Shown here one piece after another: positions 25,311 to 34,213 of a DNA stretch of 64,000 bases (positions within the stretch are counted from its first letter, which is position 1; each line of letters starts with the position of its first letter). The translations under genes were made by a program, and so were the position numbers. This stretch comes from Ancylobacter dichloromethanicus (GTDB taxonomy: Bacteria > Pseudomonadota > Alphaproteobacteria > Rhizobiales > Xanthobacteraceae). The notes under the pieces were generated by a model. That model searched no databases and was not told the DNA's origin. It worked only from the letters and a program-made list of their open reading frames with translations. The DNA lies in the NCBI RefSeq assembly GCF_018390645.1, contig NZ_JAHBGC010000005.1:212223-276222 (forward strand), read 5' to 3'.

Positions 25311-25824
25311 CACGACCGCCGGATGTTCGCGCCTCGTCCCGGACCGCGCCGCTTGCCGCCGCCGCGATCCGCGTTGCGCTCCCCCCTCCCGCCTGTTGCC
25401 GATGCCGGCGCGCGCCGGGCCTTCCCGCCGGCCTCTGGCGGCCGCGGCGACACGGCCCTGACGCTTCGGCACGGTCGAAATGTCCACCTGATCGGGTCAA
25501 CTACGGAGTCGACATCCTCGGTCGGCTCTGGTCCTATCGCACCTGTCAGAGGGCGCCCCGATCAGCCATGATCGCCGCCGCCCGGTGTCGAGGCTCCGGG
25601 CGGCCGCCGGGAATGGCCGCCGAAATCGCCGATGCGCCACGCCCAGTATGCCGGCAAAGCAGAAGCTTGCCGGCCACCGGTGTCGGGTGGTGAGGCGTGT
25701 CGCCTCGGCCTTCGCGAGGCGCCGCCGGCCGGAGCGGCGACGCCTCGAATGAACGCGCCAATTCGGGTTGGCGGTCCGCCGCGCGCGTCGGTGGCCGGTG
25801 CTGGGAAAGTCGAGGGATCTGTCC
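25311..25824. other. Non-coding region upstream of cydA
   Basis: About 514 nt without a supported gene; the open frames here are shadows with no ribosome site or family match. It should hold the cyd promoter. An imperfect FNR-like sequence CTGATCGGGTCAA lies near 25487-25500, but its half-sites are one base too close. No other operator is recognisable. Confidence 0.5.
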
Positions 25825-27381
25825 ATGGTCAACGATTTCGTCGTGGATCTGTCGCGTGCGCAGTTTGCGGCCACGGCGCTCTACCACTTCCTGTTCGTGC
25901 CGCTGACGCTGGGGCTTACTGTCCTGCTGGTGGTGATGGAGACGATCTACGTCACCACCGGGCGGGACATCTACAAGCAGATGACTCAGTTCTGGTCCAA
26001 GCTGCTGCTGATCAATTTCGCCCTCGGCGTGGCCACCGGCCTGACCATGGAGTTCGAGTTCGGCACCAACTGGTCGTTCTACTCCAGCTTTGTCGGCGAC
26101 ACTTTCGGCGCGCCGCTGGCCATCGAAGGGCTGATGGCGTTCTTCCTCGAATCCACCATGATCGGACTGATGGTGTTCGGCTGGGATCGCCTGACCAAGG
26201 CGCAGCATCTCACCGTCACCTATCTCGTGGCGGTGGGGTCGAATCTTTCCGCGCTCTGGATCCTGGTGGCCAATGCCTTCATGCAGCATCCCGTCGGCGC
26301 CGAGTTCAACCCGGTGACCATGCGCATGGAACTGGAGAGCTTCGGCGCCCTGTTCTTCAATGACGACGCGCAGTCCAAGTTCGTGCACACCGTGCTCGCC
26401 GGCTATCTGACGGCGTCGGTGTTCGTCTGCGGCATCAGTTCCTGGTACCTCCTGCGCGGGCGGCACGTGGCATTCGCCAAGCGCTCCTTCCGGGTCGCGG
26501 TGGTGTTCGGCCTGCTGAGCTCCGTCGGGGTCATCACGCTCGGCGATGCGCTGGGCTATGTCGACGCCAAGGTGCAGCCCACCAAGCTCGCCGCCATGGA
26601 AGGGCTGTGGACGGCGGAGAAGGCGCCCATGCCGTTCAACGCCATCGCCTTCCCGCTGCAGGATGAGCAACGCAACGCGTTCGAGATCCAGGTCCCGTAC
26701 ATGCTCTCGCTGCTCGTCACCCACTCGCTGGACGGGACCGTGCCGGCGGTGGACGAGCTTGAGGCACTGGCGCGCGCGCGAATCCGCAACGGCATTCCCG
26801 CCGTTCTGGCGATGGAGAAGCTGAGCTCCAGCCCGAACGACGCCGATGCGCGGAGCCAGTTCGAGGCTCACAAGGCCGATGTCGGCTACGCCCTGCTGGC
26901 GCAGCGCTACGCCCCCGACCTTACGCAGATCACCGACGAGCAGGTCGCGCGGGCCGCCCGCGACACCATACCGGAGGTGTGGATCGTGTTCTGGTCGTTC
27001 CGCATCATGGTGGGGCTGGCGCTGCTGATGATGGTCTACATGCTGTTCGGCACGCTGGTCTCGCTGGCCAATGAGATCGAAAAGCGCCGCTGGTTCCTGC
27101 GGCTGGGCCTGGTAATGCTGGCCGCGCCCTTCATCTCCTCGGAGGTCGGCTGGCTGGTGGCGGAGGTGGGACGCCAGCCCTGGACGGTGTTCGAGAAGCT
27201 TCCGACCTGGCTGTCGGCGTCCACCCACAGCGAAAGCTACATGATCTTCTCGATCACCGGATTCGTGCTGCTCTACACCATCTTCGCGATCGTCGAGATG
27301 TTCCTCATGGTGCATTTCGTCCGCAAGGGACCCGAGGAGCCGGCGCCCCATGGCGCTGTCCAGACGGCGGGAGGCTACTGA
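25825..27381 (+). CDS. cydA: Cytochrome bd ubiquinol oxidase subunit I
   Basis: Quinol-oxidising, haem-bearing subunit of the high-affinity terminal oxidase in the inner membrane. The 518 residues (close to the 522 of E. coli CydA, so the long Q-loop type) include the haem-ligand His in ALYHFLFVPLTLGL near residue 21, the FESTMIGLMVFGWD-type region (here FLESTMIGLMVFG) and GRQPW near the end. ATG at 25825 is chosen because the family begins there; the upstream open frame lacks homology. It is followed by cydB after one base. Confidence 0.95.
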   Translation: MVNDFVVDLSRAQFAATALYHFLFVPLTLGLTVLLVVMETIYVTTGRDIYKQMTQFWSKLLLINFALGVATGLTMEFEFGTNWSFYSSFVGDTFGAPLAIEGLMAFFLESTMIGLMVFGWDRLTKAQHLTVTYLVAVGSNLSALWILVANAFMQHPVGAEFNPVTMRMELESFGALFFNDDAQSKFVHTVLAGYLTASVFVCGISSWYLLRGRHVAFAKRSFRVAVVFGLLSSVGVITLGDALGYVDAKVQPTKLAAMEGLWTAEKAPMPFNAIAFPLQDEQRNAFEIQVPYMLSLLVTHSLDGTVPAVDELEALARARIRNGIPAVLAMEKLSSSPNDADARSQFEAHKADVGYALLAQRYAPDLTQITDEQVARAARDTIPEVWIVFWSFRIMVGLALLMMVYMLFGTLVSLANEIEKRRWFLRLGLVMLAAPFISSEVGWLVAEVGRQPWTVFEKLPTWLSASTHSESYMIFSITGFVLLYTIFAIVEMFLMVHFVRKGPEEPAPHGAVQTAGGY

Positions 27382-27382
27382 C

Positions 27383-28531
27383 ATGGAAAGCGCGGCTGTC
27401 GAGGCGTATATGGCGCTCGAAATCGTGTGGTGGGTCCTGCTCGGCGTGTTGCTGACGGGCATCGGCGTGATGGTCGGCATGGACATGGGTGTCGGCACCA
27501 TCCTGCGCTATGTGGGCCGGACCGATGGCGAGCGCCGGGTGGCGCTCAACGTCATCGGCCCGCATTGGGACGGCAACCAGGTGTGGTTCGTCCTGGGCGG
27601 CGGCGCCATCTTCGCCGCGTGGCCGCTGGTCTACGCCACCGCCTTTTCCGGCTTCTACATCGTGATGCTGCTGCTGCTGTGGAGCATGATCGTGCGCCCG
27701 CTCGGCTTCGAGTACCGCTCCAAGATGCCATCGGAGCGCTGGCGCGCGGTGTGGGACAGCGCGCTGTTCGTCAGCGGCTTCCTGCCCATGCTGGTGTTCG
27801 GCGCGGCGATGGGCAATGTGCTCCAGGGCGTGCCGTTCCATTTCGACTGGCTGCTGCGCTCCTACTACACCGGCAGCTTCATCGCGCTGTTCAATCCCTT
27901 CGCCATCCTGTGCGGCCTGATGTCGGTGAGCCTCGCCGTCTATATGGGCGGCAGCGCCCTGGCTAGCCAGGCGGCGCAACCGGTGGCCGGCCGCGCGCGC
28001 ACGGCCGCGATGGCCGCCGCGATCATCGCCATCGCGCTGTTCACCATCGGCGGCTTCTGGCTGGCGGGGCTGGACGGCTTCCAGCTGGTGTCGGGCCCCG
28101 CGCCCGGCATGCAGCAGACTCCCCTGCATCAGCAGGTGGTTCAGGTGCCGGGGGCCCTGCTCGCCAATTATGCCGGCCAGCCCCTGCTGTGGGCGTTCCC
28201 GGGCCTGGCCTATCTCGCGCTTGCGCTGGGGCTGGTGCTGCATCTGGCGCGTCGCCCGTTTCTGGCCTGGTGGCTCGGCGCGCTGGCCTGGATCGGGGTG
28301 ATGGGCTCGGTCGGCGCCTCCATGTTCCCTTTCCTGATGCCGTCGGTGACCGACCCGTCGCACAGCCTGACGATATGGAATTCGGGGTCGAGCCTCAGGA
28401 CGCTGGGCTGGATGCTGGGCTTCACGCTGATCTTCATACCGTTGATCGTCTGGTACACGAGCTGGGCGTTCTGGATGATGCGGGGCGAGGTGAGCGTGCA
28501 GCACGTCGAATCGTCCGAGCATTCGTACTGA
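27383..28531 (+). CDS. cydB: Cytochrome bd ubiquinol oxidase subunit II
   Basis: Membrane subunit of 382 residues with about nine spans. The N-terminal WWVLLGVLLTGIGVMVGMDMGVG and IGPHWDGNQVW motifs are diagnostic for CydB. ATG at 27383 lies one base after the cydA stop codon, so the two are translationally coupled; the open frame from 27350 would overlap cydA. Confidence 0.95.
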   Translation: MESAAVEAYMALEIVWWVLLGVLLTGIGVMVGMDMGVGTILRYVGRTDGERRVALNVIGPHWDGNQVWFVLGGGAIFAAWPLVYATAFSGFYIVMLLLLWSMIVRPLGFEYRSKMPSERWRAVWDSALFVSGFLPMLVFGAAMGNVLQGVPFHFDWLLRSYYTGSFIALFNPFAILCGLMSVSLAVYMGGSALASQAAQPVAGRARTAAMAAAIIAIALFTIGGFWLAGLDGFQLVSGPAPGMQQTPLHQQVVQVPGALLANYAGQPLLWAFPGLAYLALALGLVLHLARRPFLAWWLGALAWIGVMGSVGASMFPFLMPSVTDPSHSLTIWNSGSSLRTLGWMLGFTLIFIPLIVWYTSWAFWMMRGEVSVQHVESSEHSY

Positions 28532-28543
28532 GGGGAGGTTGGC

Positions 28544-28789
28544 ATGCTTCTGCGCTTCATCATTGCCCTGGTCATTGCCGGCATCGCTCTCCTGCTCGGC
28601 GTCATCATCGGCGGCTATGGCGCCTGGTATTTCTCCTGGTTCCTGGGAACCGGCTTCATGATCCTGGTCGCGGTCTCGGCCGGCGTGCTGTTCGAGGCGC
28701 AGGAGGAGGCGGCGCGCAGCTCTGCCGACACCGTGTCGGAAATGGCCAGGGTCGTCTCCGGTGCGCCCGCGCGGGGCACGCCCCATTGA
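28544..28789 (+). CDS. cydX: Extended CydX-like small subunit of cytochrome bd oxidase
   Basis: An 81-residue protein with two hydrophobic segments. Residues 28-51 (WYFSWFLGT...FE) align with the start of E. coli CydX, including the exact 24-residue spacing from the first Trp to the conserved Glu. Typical CydX is about 37 residues and begins at this Trp. Here about 27 residues forming an extra membrane helix precede it, and a polar tail of about 28 follows. GGGGAGG lies 6 nt before ATG 28544, and no in-frame internal start exists near the Trp, so the extension is real. It sits between cydB and cydD, as expected for CydX. Confidence 0.8.
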   Translation: MLLRFIIALVIAGIALLLGVIIGGYGAWYFSWFLGTGFMILVAVSAGVLFEAQEEAARSSADTVSEMARVVSGAPARGTPH

Positions 28790-28852
28790 GCGTGACGCCG
28801 CCCACCGCGCCGGGCCGGATCGGGCCGGGTCGATGATGCCGACTGTTCCTAG

Positions 28853-30664
28853 ATGATTGACGCCGAGACCGAGGAGCGGGCACGGCCCGGAGCGGAGGCG
28901 GAGCGCTGGCTGAAGGGCCGCATCGCCGCCGCGACCGGCTCCGCGCTCCGGCGCGCCATGTGGCTGGGCGCGCTCGCCTCGGCGCTGGTGGTGCCGCAGG
29001 CCTGGCTGCTCGCCCACGCCATCGCCCCGGTGGTGATGGAGGGCGCGCCGATCGGCCGTGCGCTCGTCTGGCTGACCCCGGTGCTGCCGCTGCTGCTGGC
29101 GCGCCTCGCCCTCGCCCACGCCGCCGACCGGGCGGCGCTCGGCGCCGCCCTGCGGCTGAAGGGCGACGTGCGCGCCGCGCTGCTGCGCCACCTCGCCGCG
29201 CTCGGCCCCGCCCGCCTCGGGGGACGAGCGACCGGCGATCTCGCCACCACGGTGATCGAGGGGGTCGACGCGCTGGAACCCTATGTGGCGCGCTATCTCG
29301 CCCATCTCGGCACGCTGGCGGGCCTGCCGCTGCTGATCCTCGCCGTGGTGCTGTCGCGCGACTGGATCTCGGGGCTGGTGCTGCTGTTCACCGCGCCGGT
29401 GATCCCGCTTTTCATGGTGTTGCTCGGGCAGGGCGCGGAACGCCTGAACCGGCGCCAGTGGCGCCGGCTCGCCCGGCTGTCGGGCCGGCTGCTCGACGGG
29501 CTGCAACGCCTCACCACCCTGAAGATGCTGAACGCCGAGGCGGGCGAGGAGAGCCGCCTCGCCGCCGCCGCCGAGGCCTACCGGACCAGCACCATGGCGG
29601 TGCTGCGGGTGGCCTTCCTCTCCTCGCTGGCGCTGGAATTCTTCGCCACGGTGGCCATCGCGATGGTGGCGGTGCTGATCGGCTTTCGCCTGCTCGACGG
29701 CGCGCTCGGCTTCGAGGCGGCCTTCTTCGTGCTGCTGCTGGCGCCCGAATTCTATGCGCCGCTGCGCCAGCTCGGCGTCGACTACCATGCCCGCATGGAG
29801 GCTCTGGCCGCCGCCGAGCGCATCGCCGCGCTGCTCGGCGAGCCGGGCGATGCGCCGGGCGCGGCGACGCCGGAACTCGGCCGCGCGATCAGCCTGCGCT
29901 GCCGCGGGCTGCGCTTCGGCTGGGGCGAGGGGGCGCCGGCGGTGGACGGGGTCGACCTCGATCTGCGGCCGGGCGAGATCACCGTCCTGGTTGGGCCGAG
30001 CGGCGCCGGCAAGAGCACGCTGCTCAGCCTGCTGCTCGGCTTCGTCTCGCCGCAGCAAGGTACCATCGAGGTGGGCGGAGCGGGCACGTCGGTCCATGAC
30101 CTGTCCGCCCTCGCCCCCGACCACTGGATGCGGCAGGTGGCGCTGGTGCCGCAGCGCCCGCACATGTTCGAGGGCACGGTGGCCGACAATATCAGCCTCG
30201 GCGCCCCGGCGGACGGCGAGCCGGCGACCGGGAACCCGGCGCCCCGCAGGGAGCGGGTGCGCGCCGCCGCGCGCCTCGCCGCCGCCGACGGCTTCATCGC
30301 GGCGTTGCCGCAGGGCTACGACACCCCGCTCGGCGAGTTCGGGCAGACGCTGTCGGGCGGGCAGGTGCAGCGCCTCGCGCTGGCCCGCGCCTTCCTCAAG
30401 CAGACGGCGCCGCTGCTCATCATGGACGAGGGCACGGCCGGGCTCGACCGCGCCACCGAGGCGCGGGTGACCGCTGCGGTGCGGGAGCTGGCGCGCGGGC
30501 GCACCGCGCTCATCGTCACCCACCGCCTCGCCACCCTGCACCTCGCCGACCGAATCCTGCTGATGGAGGCAGGCCGCATCGTCGAGGAGGGCACGCGGGC
30601 CGAACTGCTGGAAAAGGGCGGCCGGTTCGCCGCGCTGCTGGGCGAGGGGAGCCTTGCCGCATGA
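28853..30664 (+). CDS. cydD: Cysteine/glutathione ABC exporter subunit CydD
   Basis: Half of the heterodimeric CydDC exporter that sends cysteine and glutathione to the periplasm and is needed to assemble cytochrome bd. The 603 residues comprise a six-span membrane domain (about 35-340) and an ATPase domain with Walker A GPSGAGKS, signature LSGGQVQRLALAR and Walker B LLIMDEGTAGLD, where Gly replaces the usual Pro. ATG at 28853 lies 63 nt after cydX and the gene overlaps cydC by 4 nt. Confidence 0.92.
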   Translation: MIDAETEERARPGAEAERWLKGRIAAATGSALRRAMWLGALASALVVPQAWLLAHAIAPVVMEGAPIGRALVWLTPVLPLLLARLALAHAADRAALGAALRLKGDVRAALLRHLAALGPARLGGRATGDLATTVIEGVDALEPYVARYLAHLGTLAGLPLLILAVVLSRDWISGLVLLFTAPVIPLFMVLLGQGAERLNRRQWRRLARLSGRLLDGLQRLTTLKMLNAEAGEESRLAAAAEAYRTSTMAVLRVAFLSSLALEFFATVAIAMVAVLIGFRLLDGALGFEAAFFVLLLAPEFYAPLRQLGVDYHARMEALAAAERIAALLGEPGDAPGAATPELGRAISLRCRGLRFGWGEGAPAVDGVDLDLRPGEITVLVGPSGAGKSTLLSLLLGFVSPQQGTIEVGGAGTSVHDLSALAPDHWMRQVALVPQRPHMFEGTVADNISLGAPADGEPATGNPAPRRERVRAAARLAAADGFIAALPQGYDTPLGEFGQTLSGGQVQRLALARAFLKQTAPLLIMDEGTAGLDRATEARVTAAVRELARGRTALIVTHRLATLHLADRILLMEAGRIVEEGTRAELLEKGGRFAALLGEGSLAA

Positions 30665-32334
30665 GCGACGCGGGACCGGTGATCAGCCGACTTCTCTCGC
30701 TGGCGCGTCCCTATCGCGGCTGGATGCTGCTGGCCGGCGGCATCGCGTGCCTCACCATCCTCGCCAGCGTCGCGCTGATGGCGGTGGCCGGCTGGTTCAT
30801 CGCCGCCATGGCGATCGCCGGCGTCACCACCGGCATGATGAACTATTTCCTGCCGGCGGCGGCGATCCGGCTTTTCGCCATCCTGCGGACCGGCGGGCGC
30901 TATTTCGAGCGGCTGGTGAGCCATGAGGCGACCTTCCGGCTGCTGGCGGAACTGCGGCTCTGGCTGTTCCGTCGGCTCGCGCCACTGGCCCCGGCGGGCC
31001 TCGCCGACCGGCGCGGCGCCGATCTGGCCGCCGGCCTGCAGGCCGATGTGGAGACGCTGCAGCACGCCTATCTGCGCCTTGGCGCCCCCATCGTGGTGGC
31101 GCTGGCCTGCGGGGTGCTGGTGGTGGCGCTGCTCACCGCGCTGCACCCGCCGACCGGACTCGTCGTCGGCGCGCTGCTCATCGCCGCCGGCGGCGTGGTG
31201 CCCGGCCTGGCGCGTCGGGCCGCGGAGAGGCCGGGTTCGGAGGCGGTGGCGCATCGTGCGGCGCTGCGTGTGGCGGTGGCCGATTTCCTTCAGGGCGGCA
31301 CCGACCTGCGGGCCGCCGGCGCGGTCGGGCGGCGGCTCGCGGCACTGGACGCGCTCGGCGACCGGTTCGCCGACGCCCAGCGCCGGGCGGCGCTTCACGG
31401 CGCCTTCGCCGAGGCGGCGGTCGGCCTGTGCGCCTGGCTGGCGGTGTGGGGCGCGGCGCTGCTGGCGGCCGGCGCGGTCACGGCGGGCACGCTGGCGCCG
31501 CCATTGGTGCCGGCCCTCGCCCTTGCCGCCCTTGCCAGCTTCGAGGCGGTGGCGCCGCTGCCCGGCGCGATGCAGCGCTGGGGCGAGGTGATGGCGGCGG
31601 CGCGGCGGCTGTTCGCCCTGGCCGACCGCCCGCCGCCGATCGGCCCCTTCCCGGCGCGCTCGCCGGCCCCATGCGACGACGGTCTCGACTTTCGCGCCGT
31701 GCGGCTGCGCTACGCGCCGGATGGGGCGCCGGCCCTCGACGGCCTCGATCTCACGATCGCGCCGGGGTGCCACATGGCGATCCTCGGGCCGAGCGGGGCC
31801 GGCAAGAGCTCCATTGCCCGGCTGCTGCTGCGGTTCTGGGATTACGAGGGAAGCGTCACGCTCGGCGGGCACGACCTGCGAGAGTACACGCCGGAGGATC
31901 TGCGCCGGCTCGTCGGCCTGGCGGCACAGGAGGCGCATCTGTTCAACGCCACCCTGCGCGAGAACCTGCGCGTCGCCGCGCCGGAGGCGGAGGAGGAGGC
32001 GCTGCGTCGTTGCCTCGCTCTGGCGGGACTGGACGAGGTGCTGGGCGAACTGCCGGAGGGGCTCGACACCTGGATCGGCGAGGGCGGGGCGCGGCTCTCC
32101 GCCGGGCAGGCGCGCCGGCTGGTCATCGCGCGCACCCTGCTGCGCGCGCCGCTGATCCTGGTCCTCGACGAGCCGACCGAGAATCTCGACGCCACCACCA
32201 GCCGCCGGCTGCTCGCCGCGCTGGCGCGGGAGAGGGAGGGGCGCACCACCGTGCTGATCACCCACGATCCGGCGGCGGCGCGGCTTTTCGCCGAGCGGAT
32301 CGTGCACATGGAGGCGGGGCGGATCGCCGGGTAA
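30661..32334 (+). CDS. cydC: Cysteine/glutathione ABC exporter subunit CydC
   Basis: The second CydDC half, 557 residues: membrane domain about 15-310 and ATPase domain with Walker A GPSGAGKS, signature LSAGQARRLVIAR (Ala for Gly) and Walker B LILVLDEPTENLD. It starts at ATG 30661, overlapping the cydD stop. Some relatives place cydDC before cydAB; here the order is cydA-B-X-D-C in one operon. Confidence 0.92.
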   Translation: MSDAGPVISRLLSLARPYRGWMLLAGGIACLTILASVALMAVAGWFIAAMAIAGVTTGMMNYFLPAAAIRLFAILRTGGRYFERLVSHEATFRLLAELRLWLFRRLAPLAPAGLADRRGADLAAGLQADVETLQHAYLRLGAPIVVALACGVLVVALLTALHPPTGLVVGALLIAAGGVVPGLARRAAERPGSEAVAHRAALRVAVADFLQGGTDLRAAGAVGRRLAALDALGDRFADAQRRAALHGAFAEAAVGLCAWLAVWGAALLAAGAVTAGTLAPPLVPALALAALASFEAVAPLPGAMQRWGEVMAAARRLFALADRPPPIGPFPARSPAPCDDGLDFRAVRLRYAPDGAPALDGLDLTIAPGCHMAILGPSGAGKSSIARLLLRFWDYEGSVTLGGHDLREYTPEDLRRLVGLAAQEAHLFNATLRENLRVAAPEAEEEALRRCLALAGLDEVLGELPEGLDTWIGEGGARLSAGQARRLVIARTLLRAPLILVLDEPTENLDATTSRRLLAALAREREGRTTVLITHDPAAARLFAERIVHMEAGRIAG

Positions 32335-32353
32335 GGCCGGTGCGTGGGCCGCT

Positions 32354-32454
32354 AGAGCGTTTTCCCGATTCATGAATCGGGGAAATGCTCCGGCTTGTTG
32401 AGTTCACCCGTCTTCCTGCCGCGAACCGGTATCCACTTCGCTCGAAAACGCGCT
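32354..32454 (+). repeat. Stem-plus-box intergenic repeat, copy A
   Basis: A hairpin arm (GAGC...CCCGATTCAT/ATGAATCGGG...GCTC) is followed by the conserved box GCGAACCGGTATCCACTTCG and CTCGAAAACGC. It lies between the convergent ends of cydC and the ABC exporter and overlaps the exporter's stop codon by two bases. Copies B (39028-39129) and C (62117-62220) have the same orientation. Confidence 0.85.
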
Positions 32455-34192
32455 AGGCCGGGATGCGGTGCGCCTCGGCGAACTGGGTGCGGACCATCCG
32501 GGCATAAAGGCCGCCCGTGTCCAGCAGTTCCGCGTGATTGCCCTGTTCGGCCACGCCTTCGCGGGTGACCACGACGATGCGGTCGGTGCTGCGCACCGTC
32601 GACAGGCGGTGGGCGATGACCAGCGTGGTCCGCCCTTCCGACAACGCCGCCAGCGCGCGCTGGATCTCCCACTCGGTCTCGCTGTCGAGCGCCGAGGTGG
32701 CCTCGTCGAGGATGAGGATCGGCGGGTCCTTCAGGAACATGCGGGCGATGGCGAGGCGCTGCTTCTGGCCGCCCGAGAGCTTCACGCCGCGCTCGCCGAT
32801 CACGGTGTCGAGCCCGAGCGGCAGGCCGGCGATCACCTCGTCGAGCTGGGCGCGGTGCGCGGCCTCATTGATGGCGGCCTCGTCCGCGTCCAGCCGCCCA
32901 TAGGCGATGTTCTCGCGGATGGTGCCGCTGAACAGGAACACGTCCTGCTGCACGATGCCGATGTTCCGGCGCAGCGACTCGAGGGTCACGTCGCGAATGT
33001 CGTGGCCGTCGATGGTGATGCGGCCCCCGCCGACCTCGTAGAAGCGGGGCAGCAGCGAGCAGAGGGTGGTCTTGCCCGAACCGGACGGCCCGACAAAGGC
33101 GACGCTCTCGCCGGCGCGGATATCGAGGTCGATGCCGCCCAGCACCGGCGGCGCGTTGCCATAGGCGAAGCGCACGCCCTCATAGCGGATGGCGCCCTTG
33201 ACGTCCGTCAGCTCGACCGCGCCCGGGCGATCGGCCACGTCGGGCCTCGTGGCGAGGAAATCGAGATAGGAGCGCAGGCCGGCAATGCCCTTCGGGTAGA
33301 CTTCCATCACCGCGGCGATCTTCTCCAGCGGCCGGAAGAACACCCCGACGAGGAGCAGGAAGCCGACGAAGCCGCCATTGCTGAGTTCGCCGCGCAGCAC
33401 GAACCAGGTGCCGGCCAGCATGATCACGACCTGGGTCAGGCGCATGCCGAGATAGCTGAGCGAGGCATTGGCCGCCAGCAACCGGTAGGCCTCCAGCTTG
33501 GTGGTGCGATAGCTGTCGTTCTCCACCGCGAACAGCCGGCTCTCATGCTCTTCGTTGGCGAAGGACTGCACGACGCGGATGCCGCCGATGTTTTCCTCGA
33601 TGCGGGCGTTGAAGGCGCCGACCCGGCCGAACAGCGCGCGGAAGTTCTGCGTCATCCGCCGCCCGTAGCGGGTGGTGATCAGGGCGCTGGCGGGAACGAT
33701 GACGGCGGTGAGGATGGCGAGGTGGATATTCACGCTGAGCATCACGGCGAAGGCGCCGATGAAGGTCATCACCGCGATGAACACGTCCTCCGGGCCGTGA
33801 TGGGCGACCTCGCCGATCTCTTCGAGATCCTTGGTGAGGCGGGCCACCAGATGCCCGGTCTTGTGGTTGTCGAAGAACGAGAAGGACAGCTTCTGCACAT
33901 GATCGAAGGCGCGCTTGCGCATCTCGGTCTCGATATTGATGCCGAGCATGTGCCCCCAATAGGTGACGATCGCCATCAGCCCGGCATTCAGCAGGTAGAT
34001 CACCAGCAGGCCGATGGCCGCCCAGACGATGAGGTGCCAGTCCTGACCCGGCAGCAGGTGGTCGATGAACAGCTTCACCGCGACGGGGAAGCCCAGCTCC
34101 AGCAGGCCGGACAGCACCGCGCAGGAAAAATCGAGCATGAACAGCCCCTTATAGGGGGCATAGTAGGTCAGGAACGGCCGGATGAGCTTCAT
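32453..34192 (-). CDS. ABC exporter (MsbA-like half transporter) next to iron uptake genes
   Basis: A 579-residue half-transporter that would act as a homodimer in the inner membrane. Six spans lie in residues 1-315, with the coupling-helix pattern RKRAFDHVQKLSFSFFDNHKTGHLVARLTKD. The ATPase domain has Walker A GPSGSGKT, signature LSGGQKQRLAIAR and Walker B ILILDEATSALD. It follows the siderophore-interacting reductase gene by 21 nt on the same strand. It may therefore export a siderophore or import one after reduction; lipid or drug export is also possible. Confidence 0.8.
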   Translation of the reverse strand: MKLIRPFLTYYAPYKGLFMLDFSCAVLSGLLELGFPVAVKLFIDHLLPGQDWHLIVWAAIGLLVIYLLNAGLMAIVTYWGHMLGINIETEMRKRAFDHVQKLSFSFFDNHKTGHLVARLTKDLEEIGEVAHHGPEDVFIAVMTFIGAFAVMLSVNIHLAILTAVIVPASALITTRYGRRMTQNFRALFGRVGAFNARIEENIGGIRVVQSFANEEHESRLFAVENDSYRTTKLEAYRLLAANASLSYLGMRLTQVVIMLAGTWFVLRGELSNGGFVGFLLLVGVFFRPLEKIAAVMEVYPKGIAGLRSYLDFLATRPDVADRPGAVELTDVKGAIRYEGVRFAYGNAPPVLGGIDLDIRAGESVAFVGPSGSGKTTLCSLLPRFYEVGGGRITIDGHDIRDVTLESLRRNIGIVQQDVFLFSGTIRENIAYGRLDADEAAINEAAHRAQLDEVIAGLPLGLDTVIGERGVKLSGGQKQRLAIARMFLKDPPILILDEATSALDSETEWEIQRALAALSEGRTTLVIAHRLSTVRSTDRIVVVTREGVAEQGNHAELLDTGGLYARMVRTQFAEAHRIPA

Positions 34193-34213
34193 GATGGACT
34201 GCTTATAACGGCC

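Noticed and set aside
25487-25500. FNR/anaerobox-like CTGATCGGGTCAA upstream of cydA
   Set aside because: Half-sites are imperfect and the spacer is one base short; too weak to call as an operator.
25546-27501. 651-codon minus-strand frame over cydA
   Set aside because: Shadow of cydA; opposite-strand composition artefact.
27305-30541. 1078-codon open frame on the minus strand antisense to the cyd genes
   Set aside because: It mirrors cydB-cydX-cydD in GC-rich DNA, is low-complexity (His/Arg/Gln/Glu-rich), has no domain and conflicts with well-supported genes.
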